A stretch of 64,000 nt of DNA from positions 1,044,344-1,108,343 of the forward strand of contig NC_040033.1 of assembly GCF_000972845.2 (NCBI RefSeq), read 5' to 3'. Position numbers and translations under genes: made by a program. The notes beneath the pieces are model-generated. The model was not told the DNA's origin. It did not search any database and saw only the letters and a program-made list of their open reading frames with translations. Each line of letters starts with the position of its first letter. The stretch's first letter is position 1. The DNA is from Larimichthys crocea. Lineage: Eukaryota; Chordata; Actinopteri; Sciaenidae. Positions 1-11,821 of this stretch are shown here, piece after piece.

Positions 1-2990
1 ATAATGCAAAATTCTTACATGAATTAGGTGATTTCTTTTCCCTCAAAACAAGTTCAGCAATAAAATATGTCAAGAAATGTTGAGAAATAATGATAAATAG
101 TGTCTTTTTGGATGAAAACTCACTACGGGAAGGTTAAATACAGATTCTGTTGGAAGTACCAGCACATCATCACGGTATAATTACATCATGCAATAACCTC
201 TGACTTAAATCAAATGAAAACTGTCTGGCCGACCTACGAGGTCAAAAGTAAATCCCTGTCTACTAACTCAAATTCCAGAGCTAGAAATTACATCCAAATT
301 AGAGATTTGTGAAGTAATCACCAACCACTCCATCACTCTCACCCCCCCCCAAACAATGCTGGAGAGGTAACCGCCGAGCACACTCATTTTGAATCCAATG
401 TGCTAATACAGCTTTTGCAACGTGAGGGCAACATCTTAATCTCTTACCTCATTAAGCTGTATAATGTGCAATAAAATTCTCATTCCAGGCACAGAGCGGA
501 GGGTGTTGACTTCGGGAGTCCAGTGTTACTGCCGGTAGCAGTGATGGTAAAATCCCACATGAGCAGCAGCAGCTCGTGGTGTGGAAAGCAACAGGCAGCA
601 TATGGGAGACCATGCACTTTTACCAGGGCTTTAAACTAATACCTGGATAATCCCTCGTTATCAATTTAGGGTTGTAAACACAGGAGATTGCCTTTTCATA
701 AATTATTTCTAACATATTCTTATGTTATGAACTAACCTGACTCCAACATTTGTAAATTTATCTCGGGGCAAATTCCTTTGCATTTTTCAGTGTGGATCTA
801 AATGAGTGTTTTAACATTTAATCTGCTGTTACGGATTACATTCTACATGAGCACTTGCCTGTACCGTTACCTTAATCAATAATTTGATATATAAAATAAA
901 TGAATATGCATACCTAATGAAAAACACCTGTAGGTAATCTTCATTCACTGTCAAGACCCTGGGAGTTTCTCCATCAACACCACACACAAAAGACTGTGGT
1001 TACATTTAATTTATACGCTCTACTCATTAATTTAAAGTTTAAATTATGTGTTTATAAAAGAGTGTAGAAGTGCAAAGGGTCAGCTTGTCTCTAAACAAAT
1101 AAATAAAAGACATTTTGAAATCTAAACACACACTTCCTGCAATGATAATGCTACCCAGGAACGGAACGGTGGACTTGAATTACTTCTGAATAGAAACATT
1201 TATATAACCTTGCTTGAGTTCAAGATGAATCATCAAAAATATATAGATATACATTTGAATAGGAAGATTTTAAAAATGAAAACAGTTTTTTCTTTGTATT
1301 GCACAGTCAAATGGCTTCATACAGATACACCTAAAGGAGAATACCTGTACAAAGTGACATATTTGAACAGAGATAGCAATATATAAAAAGCTTCCCATTG
1401 TAACTCAGTATTATTGTTACATTGAAAGGGTGCAATAGGAGAACATAATCTATTCTTGCTGATCGATTGTAAATTCTGCAATTTCAAGCATCCCTACAAT
1501 TTCTATTTTCCATTGGTTACTAATGCAGAAATAGTTTTCCATTTTAAGGAAAATAAAGATCCAAACTGATCATTGAGGTCAGAGAAAGGAACATATGTTT
1601 AAAATATGCATCTCAGACATTAAAGTCTATGTAAAGAAAGAATAAATGTGTGTTCGTAGTTTGTCAGACCAGAGAAGAAAGTGTTATTAACCTCCCAGCC
1701 TAATTTCAATGATTAAAAATATCAACAACCTGGACTTTAAACTATTTAATTTCTCAGTTTTAATTTACAGGCGATTGTGTTTCACAATCAAATATGCAAA
1801 AGTCTGAACATTATGCACCTTAAAGAATGTATGTGAATATTTAATATATAAGAGAAAATCCTACCTTCAGTCTACTGTAAGATTAGTTCCAGTTTGCTTT
1901 ACCCAAGGTATGCATATTTTTCTGAAACATTAAGTGGAGGTTTCAAAGGTAGTTACTGTGAGCGACGTGTTCATTTATATTTTGGATGGTTGTCTTGTGC
2001 TAACTTTGAGGGATCATCATCAACAAATTGAATATTGAAATTCATCGTGGAGGGTGCCACAATGTCAGAACTTATTTAAGGCACCGCTCTCTCTGTCTCT
2101 CTCTCTCTCTTGTGATGGAATGATTTTTCCATTACATCAAACTACAGCCCTGCGTCGGCCTCGCAATAACAATCTATCCTGAGATATGGAATCACTTGTC
2201 AAATATAATGCATTAGGACACAAACGGGCCGTCTCATCGATCCAGTCCCAAGGGTGCTTTAAATTGTTCCAGTACCACTATACATTATAGCAGTGATGGC
2301 AAAAGAGAATGTGTTCAGCTGAGAGCTTCCATTCACCAACCTTATCAGGAGAACAACCTCACTTATATTCCCAGTGATGGTAATTAACAAGCTCGATTTT
2401 GAATCTCAGAGAAACTATTTAGGATACTCCAGACAGCCTTTAGTCCAGATGCCTTAGATTTTTCCCGCTTGCATCGCCAACACTCTCCCCAGGGCTTTGC
2501 CCGCTCTAGAAATTTCAGCAGGACTGCCGATGCTTCTGCTGTCAGTCCCAGTGATCTTCAGGAGGAATGGCCCTGAAGAGATAAGGCAGCCGGACAATGA
2601 GCATGTCCACCTGGCAAGGCGAGATGCTCCATCACAGGGCCCAGGGTTACTAAGGTGTCAGTAGCTCCCCCGGTCCGCTACATTGAAGAAGTGCCATATC
2701 CTCAATGGTCGCTGGCAGATACAGAAGACCTCCCGGCACAGTAAATGTCGCTGACTTCACTGACTGCATGTATGATTTTATACTAAACTCAGTGTTCAAA
2801 ATTTAATCTGCACTAAGCAAGAATGTTATGTAAGAAGAACACAGACTGTCATGTGAAGCACCTGAAACCTGCTGGCAGTTATAATAAAATATAATGTGCA
2901 GTTTACACCCAAACCTGCGCTACGACAGCAGCAACCGCAGTTTGAAGTTACAGATCGTCTTGCAGAGATATGTACTGAAATCAGCATGCA
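1..2990. other. gene-free non-coding stretch
   Basis: No open frame longer than about 70 codons and no convincing exon with splice sites was seen. Simple sequence includes a run of nine C at 342-350 and a CT-rich array at about 2086-2110. The parts near 400-500 and 2160-2410 have mixed base composition with motifs of homeodomain type (TAAT and CAATAAA cores) and look more like conserved regulatory DNA than decayed repeat. That is an impression only. Confidence 0.5.
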
Positions 2991-2999
2991 CCAACTTTG

Positions 3000-4390
3000 A
3001 TTTTCTTCACCTGCAGATGGAGATATTAACACATCTACAGCTAAAAAAAAAGTGACTGCAGTATCTTTTTGTGCCTGGAGGTGGCGATATCAAGACATCT
3101 ACACTTGCTGTTACTTTCTTTGCCTGTAGGGGGCAGGTTTTCCTGGTGTATAGACAGAACTCGTCTATGAGGGAACAGCTCCCACAGTGAATCAGATCTG
3201 CAGCCTGCTGAAACCTGAGTTTGTTATTTGAGTTACAACTTAGTTCCACGAGGTGATTTTAATCTACTAAAAGTAAATCAGACTTATCAGGCTAAATCAC
3301 AAAGTGCTGCAACAGAGAAAAGTCTGTCGCCGCTCTAAAACTAAAACACATTGATTAGGTGTATGAAACCTAATGAGATTCTTGTGTCGGGTATGACCCA
3401 CAGGCATATCAAAACAGACGACTGAAACACAAAATCTCCTGAACTGCAGTGAGTATATTCTCTGTCCGGTGGGAGATGAACCCAACAAATTAGATTTTGG
3501 TGTTTTGACGTTCAAGCTGACATTTAAAACTTTTTGATTCTCTCTCACAGTGTGACAGCTTTCATTCTCTGGTGACTTACACCGACTAGAAATGAAGTTC
3601 CTGCTAACATAAGGCTAGTTATCTGTCCAGACAGGCGAGACAGAAGACTGGATAGCATTTAGTGTCGAGCCAGGGTTACAGGACATTTGATACAGAGCCA
3701 CTGGTTTTCTTTTTGATTTCACTGGCTTGTCATCAGACAGGGAATGTAGCTAGGGGGTGAATTTGATTTAGTCCAGCTCCACTGTGTAAAACCGCAACCT
3801 TTAACGTTTTCTGTCATTTTCATTCATTTGTTTCAATCCAAACAAAGACACATCGTATATCAAATTTCTGTCTAAACCTCAGCATTTCAGTATAATAAAG
3901 CCTGTTACCATGTTTCAATGAACGTTCTGAATATGTTCCTGTGGTGTGCACATAAAATGTCACCTGCCTGATTCACAGCATTCAGACAGTGTCCTCTACT
4001 GCTGCATTACCGTCTTTTTCCATCTGTAGAAACAATCTGCAATCATATAATCAAAAGAAAACTCCAGGAAGCCCCGCCCACTCGCAGGAGCAGTCGAGCG
4101 GTCGTTTTGAAGCGACTGAAACGTGTTGGTTCAGAAAATGAACATGACTGACTTTGAAACACTCTGAGCTGAGATGAATTCATCTCTATGACTCTGCTCA
4201 GGGTGGCCTCAGCGTGTCATCGAGCCACCCTTTAAGGACCGCCCACAAAATCCTGAGACTGAAAAACAGTTTGAAGCTCTAACTCCACATTTCAGTGATA
4301 TATCGTTCAAAATCTTTTCACGTGTTAGCAGCAACTATTGTCCAACATATTTAATGTGTTTTGAAAGAAATCTCAGAATTGACTTTACAT
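3000..4390. repeat. suspected old dispersed repeat, class unknown
   Basis: This stretch reads differently from its surroundings, with short phrases (for example the part around 4060-4390 with 'aagccccgcccactcg') that resemble dispersed teleost repeat sequence as I remember it. Near its left edge a phrase of the form 'cctg(c/g)aggtgg(a/c)gatat..acatctaca' occurs twice, at about 3010-3045 and 3072-3107, and more weakly near 3123-3140. No terminal inverted repeats or target duplications were found, so the limits and class are unknown. It could also be single-copy DNA. Confidence 0.3.
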
Positions 4391-5298
4391 GATCTATTCA
4401 TGCTTTTGGTTGCAATTCTGGTCTAAGTCTAGAGACCATATGAAGTCACTGATGACAATTTGCTCTTTTCTAATTGACTGTAGTTGTGGCCAAGTCCTTT
4501 CTCAGCCCGTGCCATTCTTTCCTTTGTTCGGTGAGAAGCTGGTGTTGAAAAAACAGAAAGGTGCTGCCCGCTGCTTAAATCACACCAGATGGCTGAAGAA
4601 GCGACACAAGAAGTAGGTAATCTGGATTTATGACCTTGCACATATGCTGAGCGCAGGGGCATCTGCTGTGATGGAAAACGGCAGCTATTTTAATGAAAGC
4701 CGGAACTTTGTGCTAAGATGTCATAGAGAGGAGGGCTGTAAAATTACAGCACATTATACCAAGGTTACTCATGAGCCGCCCTGCGCTCGGCCTTGCCATT
4801 GTAAAGCGGCTTTGAATCACGCTCATAGAGGATCGAGCCCGACGTGTCGCTTCTTCTTGAAAAACCTTCAAAACATTTTGCTTGGTGAAAAATGCAAGCA
4901 ATAATAATAACAATCATCACCGTCATCATCATCTCCATTTATACAGCAGCTCTTTGTGGCTGGCGTAGCATCTCTTACATCAGCAAGTCTTTCTAAGGTA
5001 TTACTAAGGCTTTCTCGCTGCTGCTGCTGCTTCTTTACTGAGGCATGGATAAACAACTGTCAGGTGCTGTTAAAGGAGAAGGAGAGGGATGATAGAGAGA
5101 CAAACGAGATGCTACAGTGTGTTCTGTCGAGGCTGCAGAAACAAACGAATCAAAGAGAAACCTGAAAAGTTACTTAATCTTGTAGTCGAACTAAATTGAA
5201 CTTTTTCTTGAAGCAAGATATCGTCAAGTAAGGCAAATCATGAAACGTACTTGGTATGATTTGATTATTCCTTGATAGTCTATGTTGGTTAATAGATC
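4391..5298. other. gene-free non-coding stretch
   Basis: Several short open frames overlap here on both strands, none with recognisable motifs. The part at about 4670-4840 has balanced composition and could be conserved non-coding DNA. A short CTG repeat lies near 5017-5030. Confidence 0.4.
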
Positions 5299-5552
5299 CA
5301 GCGGTTCTCAAACTGTGGGGCGGGCCCACAGCATGTGGGGCATGGATGACAAGGAGAACATATTAGTTACACTAAATCAAATGACTTATGCAAAGAAAAT
5401 AAACATTTCCAATGCTGCTCTGCTGACCCAATTCACTAAGATTCCTAATTTATGAATTTATGATGATATCATTGTTAATCATTGGTAAAAATGCGGTGGG
5501 GCGGGACGGGTTCTGAAGTGGGGCATGCCAGAAAAAAGTTTAAGAACCACTG
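5299..5552. mobile_element. hAT-type miniature element (non-autonomous)
   Basis: The 254-bp segment starts with CAGCGGTTCTCAAACT and ends with the near reverse complement AGTTTAAGAACCACTG. CAGTGGTTCTCAAAC-type ends are known from hAT miniature elements of vertebrates. G-rich strings (GTGGGGCG) lie just inside both ends. No coding sequence is present. The flanking 8 bases (aatagatc and agatacac) do not match, so the target duplication has decayed or the ends are misplaced by a few bases. Confidence 0.65.
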
Positions 5553-7384
5553 AGATACACAAACACTGTTTCTGCCAAAGGAGCGGGCTGAACTGATTTA
5601 TTTCCCTCCGTCACCTCGGTGCTGCTCATGCTCCTTTTTCTCCCTACAAAGTTGCAATTTGGTATGACAGCCATAACACGTAATCCTCGCACAGAGATGA
5701 CAAGGGAGTGTAAGTCATGTCACATTGACTCTGAAATAGAAACTGAATCAGAGGCTCCCTGATGAGGGTCTTGCATTCAGAATAACAACCTGTTCCACGG
5801 AGAAAGTGACAGCTCTGCTGGTTAGGATACACACACACACACCACTGATAATGACCACTTTCCTCCCATCAGAGGACTTTTATACCTGACTTTGGCATAA
5901 AAACTGAGAGCCTCAGAAGTTAGACAGCTCTCAGCGAGGAGGACTGTGAGCTCTCATTTGGTCCGTTTGAATTGTGCTTTAAGCTTTATGACTAATTGGC
6001 TGTTAAACGACTCGCGCACAAACTGATTCGGTTGATTTTTTTTCCGGCCTCCTCATCGGGGGGGGGGAGTGACAAACACAAACAACATCATCCATTTGAT
6101 CTGCCATTGTTTGAATCAGAACGCGGGGGCCGGTCCTCAATCAGCACAAAGCCAAATCCTCATTAGTGATCTAAGCTTGACAGGCTTAACGAAGTCACTC
6201 CCAACATTAACTTGTAAAACAGTGTGTTAAGCCCGCACTGCGATGGAAATGGAAATGTTTTCCTATGCATATTTATACATCGGCATGACGCCTTTGTTAT
6301 ATTCTCTGCAAAACAAATAGCCGCCCTATGTGAACTGCTGCACGTTATCAAATATAGGCACCGGGTAAACTAAATGTATCCGCCCCTTTAAACCCGTATT
6401 TTCCAAGTGCGCACAGCAGCAGACACAGGAAATGATAAATGAATTAAAAGGATGTTGATAAGACGCCTGAATGTATTATTTTTATTTTTTTCAGAGCACA
6501 GATAAGAGTCACACTATGTGCAATAACTCTGCCAACCTTTCCAATTTTCTTCGACGACCATTTTTCTTTTATTCTCTTCAAATTCGCTCCCTCCCCTCTG
6601 CCTGGATAAAGGCCGACTGACACATTTTACATGCTTAATACAGAAACACATTTGCAAACATAGCCTTAACCCCTAAACAGTTCATACTCTTAACGTGCAG
6701 GTGTGTCCACAATCACAAAAGTTACATTTTCAATGTTGCAGTCCTGTATAGTGGGGAAAAACTAGGACCACATACTTAGAGCCCCCCTTTAGGATTTACA
6801 GCACATCAGGATTACATTTTTCTTCTGCATCACGGCGCACTGATGCAGTGTAAATTAAGGGAGCCCAGTCCGGTCTGACTGACAACACCGTCACCCTGAA
6901 ACGTGATCCACAGATGGCAGTTCATGAATCCTGACCGATAAATATCCTCGGCTCTATCAATTCCGCTCAGCCTTCTCCAGTCGGACGTGGTTTATGTGGA
7001 GCTACTGTGGGGACAACAAAACTCGGATAGGAAACTGTGTGTTTTCCTGACACAGAAAAGGACTCTGTTGTCATCCCTTCAAACTGCAAAACTGAGCCAT
7101 AAAGCTTTCGAATACGAGCGTCTATCTCCTATTTTGCAGAGCTTGAGAATGCAATTTAGATGCTTCTAATTCACTATGTCCAAATTGTAGCCAAGTGTTT
7201 TAAGATTTTGTCATTTCTCTGAAAGCTGGCTTGTTAAGATTCCTTTAACCACTTAGAGTGTGTCAGATATGCCTCTTTCTCTCTCTGATGATGAACGCCA
7301 GCGAGTGTGAAACCAGATTTTTAGCTCCATTTTGCAGCCGTGCAGGCGTTTCTTTCTTTTTCTTTTTTCTTTCTTCTTTTTTAA
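5553..7384. other. gene-free non-coding stretch
   Basis: No exon or repeat family was recognised. A run of ten G lies at 6058-6067, a short CA repeat near 5830-5842, and a pyrimidine-rich tract at about 7348-7382 directly abuts the left edge of the large duplication. Confidence 0.4.
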
Positions 7385-8493
7385 TTTGCTCTCCACTTCT
7401 GCATTTTGGATACATGCCTACGATCCGTGTCCTGAACTGTCACAGTGGATCCTTCACTCTTTTACCCTCTTTGAAGTGCAATTACTGTTGATGAAGATCC
7501 AATGCAAGCTGTGTAACTGACAATCAAACTGGAGCAAAGTCAATTTGATTTAATTGGTTCAGAATTAACTGTGGAACCGGTATCTCAAGGCGCCCTGGCT
7601 TTAATTGTGGCATTTCTTCCTCTCTGTAAAAAGCTTTTAAATTGATCTCAGGGCAGTCACTGTCACCAGCGTCCAGGGCGTCCGCTGTTCAGTCTCAGCA
7701 TGGGTTTGCATGCCGAACTCGACGGCGATGACACCTCTCTCTTAATATTTAGACAACAAGAGCACCCCTGCTCGGCATATGCTTGAAATCTGCTGTAAAA
7801 AGGGCCGAACAGGCTGGCTAATGCGTGTGACCCAGTGCCCCCCACCCCCTGCTGCTGCTGCTACAAGCTGCGTTGGTTACCAGACAGCTAAATTAGAGCT
7901 TGATGCAACTCGATCCGGCCTCCCTAAAGAGCCCGACTTTGTATTGACAATTTGCTAATCAAATTAAAGGATGGATTACGAGCTGAACATCTGGTCTTTG
8001 TAATAACGCTCATTATTAAGCTCCACTGCGTAGCGACGAGCGACTGTACAAGCACCTGCATTGCTTATGTTAATATGCTACAAACATGCACAACATGCTT
8101 TTTTTCTCTTTTTTACTCTCTGATCTAATTTATTTATACATATGCATCTGCAGATAACGAACCGAATCTTTCATTTCTTTCCCTCATGTTGTGGGAGATG
8201 GGACATTTCCATCTTGTGGCTGGTGAGCTGCTTGGCCCCTCTGAGAGCTTATCATCACTGATGTATGAACTTCAGTGTAACTTAATGAAAGTGATTTTTT
8301 CTCTCCCTCCCAGCTGTAGCTGTAGTGCATTATGCCCAAGTCAATCTCAGAATCACGGTTTTCCCCACATGTGAGCCTGATTGTCCCTTCCAGGGGGAGA
8401 GGCAGCAGCTCAGTGTGCGTTCCCTTATTCCAAACAGCCATTCGTCTCTTAGCTCAGAGGATTTATTCTCATTATCATGATTTAACATTCATG

Positions 8494-8514
8494 AATATAT
8501 ATATATATATATAT
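8494..8514. repeat. AT dinucleotide repeat
   Basis: About ten AT units in copy A. The matching place in copy B, near 12919-12932, is shorter and interrupted, so the site is length-variable between copies. Confidence 0.9.
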
Positions 8515-9306
8515 AAAATAAATGTTTTTCATTCTAACAGCAAAAACAACACGACACGTTTGAACTGATCGCTTTGTAGCAGTAACATTTAAACTGCAAG
8601 CACAAAATCATGTATAATTGGTTAGAGTGAGCAGGCACCGCTAAGCCTTTAAATGTACAGTAAATATTACTTCATTTCAGATTGGTGGCGTGAAAAACAA
8701 ATCTTCTAATTACCTCCAAATGAAATAAAGATTTAAAGTAATTCCGTTTTTCTGTACTCTTATTTAGCATCAGCCGTGCACGCTGACAGTCATGAGGGGA
8801 CTTACAGCTGGGATTACCAAAGTAAATCAGAAAGCTTCTTAGCCCCAGGACCTACGACAGTGCTGGTGTGAGTGTGTGTTAGTGTGTGTGAGAGAGGGAT
8901 TGTTTGTGCTGCAGCGACACATGCTATGAACCCAGCAGGATGGCTCCGAATGAGAGCAGTTGTTCTGTGGGATTGTTCTATTAATTCATCTCCTACTGAT
9001 AGATGCCGTGTCGGGAACACAACAGAGAGACCACAAGCTGCTGTGTTTACAGTTTGGTCTTCTCTCGGTTTGCTCCGCACACATTTCGGCTCAAGTCTCC
9101 AATCATGCTAATGACTTTGCTCTCACTGATATTCTCTGCTCTTTTTGCTTTTAAGGGGAAACAAAGACATGCTGCTCAGTCTTTGGCTCTCGTAGTAAAG
9201 AGGGGCTCGATGAAACACATTTTAGACTTTGCACTCTTCAAAATAAACTTTTTTGAACCCCAGGATATTTCTGCTGACTTTTCACTCAGGCTTACTAGAA
9301 GAAGGA

Positions 9307-9342
9307 GATTAACTTTACTGATCCTCTCAATGGAGAAATTCT
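9307..9342 (+). repeat. short dispersed module beside SINE (copy A)
   Basis: The sequence 'ctttactgatcctctcaatg' followed by 'gagaaatt' matches the pattern ctttattgatccc..ggggaaatt, which I know as a frequent teleost repeat fragment. It lies about 25 bp before the plus-strand SINE. The same module lies next to a SINE at 60431-60464 and in copy B at 13699-13731. Confidence 0.55.
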
Positions 9343-9367
9343 ATTTTCACTCAAGTTTCCTTTTACA

Positions 9368-9530
9368 GGGGCGGCGTTTAGCTCAGTCGGTAGAGCATCC
9401 GCCCCTTGTACAAAGGCTCAGTCCTTGTCGCGACGGACCAGGGTTCAAATCTGACCGGTGGCTCTTTCCCGCATGGTATTTCCCCACATTCCTGTCACTC
9501 TTCCTCTCTCCTCACTCGTTCCTTTTAAAG
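9368..9530 (+). mobile_element. tRNA-derived SINE (copy A)
   Basis: The head carries a polymerase III A box, TAGCTCAGTCGG at 9379-9390, and a B box, GGTTCAAATCT at 9442-9452, spaced as in tRNA-derived SINEs. The part after the head (GGCTCTTTCCCGCATGG followed by CT-rich sequence) is the body of a SINE and does not belong to a tRNA. A tRNA cloverleaf cannot be closed: the acceptor arms do not pair and the anticodon region is replaced by a longer insert. It meets a second SINE in the opposite orientation, tail to tail. Confidence 0.75.
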
Positions 9531-9655
9531 GGCACGTCTTCAGTGCCCAGGAGGTGAACTGGCACCTTTTCACACTCCTGCTGTGGTCTCTGTTGGTCTT
9601 TGAACCAACCACCCCATGCCAAGTCCCAATGGACTGAGCTACTGCCGCCCCCCTG
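9531..9655 (-). mobile_element. tRNA-derived SINE, second type (copy A)
   Basis: Read on the minus strand, the element begins GGGGGCGGCAGTAGCTCAG, with A box TAGCTCAGTCC (9631-9641) and B box GGTTCAAAGACC (9595-9606), and then runs into the tail GGTGCCAGTTCACCTCCTGG. Relatives of the same type and orientation lie at 39650-39790 and 60488-60610. It is not a working tRNA gene. Confidence 0.75.
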
Positions 9656-10084
9656 CTGCATGCATTAACTGGGTAGCCCTCTGCTCATTTTCCTTCTAAG
9701 TTTGGTTACTTAGAAATGTCACGTTGGACATTGGAGATGTACTGTTGGTGTTGCAGAAATGTAATTTGATATTTAATAATCAAGTATTGTCAACATCTGC
9801 ATTGATCGAGTTGTGTTTTGGCATCATGTACGTGCAAAAAGGAAATGCAGTCGAGGTAGCTGTACAACATTATACAGTAAGAACTAAAGGTTTAAAGAGT
9901 GTTGTTTTTATATTATTTCTATATATGTCCAGCTAACCTGTAGAGAACAAGCTCAATGATGAATCATTGTTTATTATTGCTTTTCAAAATCCGAATGCCT
10001 CTCCACATGGATGATGAAGAAGACACATCACCCCTGTGTCTCACCTCCACCAGGGTGGTGAAACATTTAGGGGTTATGAGTTAA

Positions 10085-10345
10085 ACCCCTTCAGATGATC
10101 CAGAACGTGGCGGCCCGCCTGGTCTACAACCAACCCACAAGCTCACATGTTACCCTTCTGCTCATCGAGCTCCACTTGCTAATGCTCACCTACTAAGTCG
10201 TCTCCGGTACTGCACCCACCTGCTCGAACGCCCTCCAGGCATGTGTTACCTCACGATCTCTGCACGTTAACACTTTCTTATCACACTGTACCTTGATTGT
10301 TCCCTTCTCTGTAGGTCGCTTTGGATAAAATCATTTGAATGACAC
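10085..10345 (+). mobile_element. L2-type LINE 3' fragment (copy A)
   Basis: The stretch near 10092-10135 translates to QMIQNVAARLVYNQP, a match to the QNAAARLV motif near the C-terminus of L2/Rex-type LINE reverse transcriptases. The following codons (HVTLLL, ELH) also fit before the frame breaks down. The right end 'gtaggtcgctttggataaaa' is the common 3' tail of teleost L2 LINEs and of SINEs that use their machinery. The element is truncated at its 5' end and dead. Confidence 0.65.
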
Positions 10346-11494
10346 CATTTGTTTCTGCCTTCCATGACCATATCAGAAATAAATGGAAGAAATATCCAGC
10401 ACTAATTCCAGCAGTGCATGTCGTCTTCATGATTTATGACTGAAGTAAGAATGAAATACATTTCTTGCAGCGGTTTTGTTGTGAAGCTGATGATCGTACG
10501 CAATATCCAGACAAAGCCCAACAACAGACCAACTAATGTTTGCAGATGAGCACATGGCTGGTGAGGGGGGGTTGGATTACTTAGCTACCAAAGCAGTTTG
10601 GAACCCATGAGATCCCGAGAGAAAAATGAGAAAATGAGTCACCGATGTGGCCTGCAGGCTCGACCCTCATTGGGGTTGTGTGGCACGGCAGATGATCCCC
10701 ATCATCATTCTCCTGTTAGGGTAATAGGAGTCGGTGAGTAGCTCTGCATCGATTTGCTCTTTTCTGAGCTGTGTCTGCACCATAAACAGGTCTGGAAGGA
10801 AAACTGGCCCTCTGTCTCCCTGATTGTTGTCTAATAACAACAATCTCCCACCCCTCGAATCGTCTGAGTGACCACCGTCTGTTGTCGTTTCATCAGCATG
10901 GAATGATTTAATTCTGCAGGACCACCTCGGCGTGATGAGCATTCTGAATCATCCTAATGGCTGGTTTGTGCACACAAACCATAGGACTGCTGAGGGAATC
11001 CAAACCAGAGCACATTTGCATTAACTGCTGAGGTTTTTCTCTGGTCTCAATGTGGTCTGATGAGACTTATGCTCTGACAGGCCCGGGGCCTTGAAACTCA
11101 GCTGAGGGGTCTTACTGACATGGAGTGTGAAGCTTTGCTGTGACCTCATCCACCAACCCCTGCCGCAGAGATGCCACAGCGGGGGAGAAAGAAGAGAAAA
11201 CTTTTCCTCTCAAGAATCTGAATTCAGAAAGACACAGAAGCTGCTGTGTTCAGATGGGCACACACAACATGAGCAGCTAAAACAAAAGAGAGGTCGCATG
11301 GAATCTGATCTTTTTGGACTACAGTGAAACCACGTTTGGACATATGGGGTGCCGTTTGTAAAGCGTCTCGCTCTGAAAATAACAGCAACATTTTGTCACA
11401 TTTAGCTAAAAACAATGTTTAAAAAACTGGTTTGAATTTTTGAGAGTCCCTTTTTTGCACATTTAGAACAATATTTGTGAACTTAGAGATATTT

Positions 11495-11690
11495 TAAATA
11501 TTTAAATCCAAATGTTAAATGTAAAATCTAAATGCTAAATCTAAATCTAAATATTAAATATAAATCTAAATCTAAATGTTGAAGCTAAATGTTAAACATA
11601 TATCTAAATGTTAAATATAAATATAAATCTAAATGTTGAAGCTAAATGTTTCGGGTGAAACTAAATATTTAGCTAAAATGCAAATTTAAA
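11495..11690. repeat. AT-rich minisatellite (copy A)
   Basis: Irregular tandem copies of TAAATCTAAATGTTAAATA-like units of about 12-19 bp. The matching array in copy B at 15890-16135 is longer, so repeat number differs between the copies. Confidence 0.85.
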
Positions 11691-11800
11691 TGCCGGTAAC
11701 CGGAAGTGCCCAAATAAAAGCTCGAGGAGGTCAGAGCGTGTTTATAGTGGCAAATAACGAATAAAACCCGTCTTATCCGGGGAAATGGACTCTTGGACAC

Positions 11801-11821
11801 ATTCATTTCTGAATTATTTTG
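11801..11821. other. 21-bp junction between the two duplicate copies
   Basis: The sequence ATTCATTTCTGAATTATTTT plus one base (G) is not part of either repeat unit. It lies between the last shared base of copy A (GGACAC) and the first shared base of copy B (TTTGCTC). It could be filler DNA from end-joining or the seam of an assembly join. Confidence 0.8.

Larger units (their letters stand above)
7385..11800 (+). repeat. large tandem duplication, copy A
   Basis: The segment from TTTGCTCTCCACTTCTGC to AATGGACTCTTGGACAC is repeated in the same orientation at 11822-16288. Both copies keep the same order: non-coding DNA, a plus-strand SINE, a minus-strand SINE, an L2 LINE 3' fragment, more non-coding DNA and a TAAATCTAAATGTTAAATA-type minisatellite. 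Copy A is 4416 bp. Compared with copy B it has many extra single bases spread along its length, and it lacks about 40 bp that B carries near 14258-14300. No gene was recognised in it. The longest open frame (9003-9557) runs through the SINE and is not taken as coding. Confidence 0.95.

Noticed and set aside
8280..8372. Possible exon between CCTCCCAG and GTGAGC
   Set aside because: The donor context is weak, only one frame is open, and a single-base gap in copy B breaks it.
9368..9452. tRNA gene (A and B boxes present), also at 13758-13840
   Set aside because: No closed cloverleaf, an over-long anticodon region and a SINE body downstream. Treated as SINE heads.
9003..9557. 184-codon plus-strand open frame, the longest in the window
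   Set aside because: It runs through a tRNA-derived SINE head into its tail, and the matching stretch of copy B is broken by single-base gaps.
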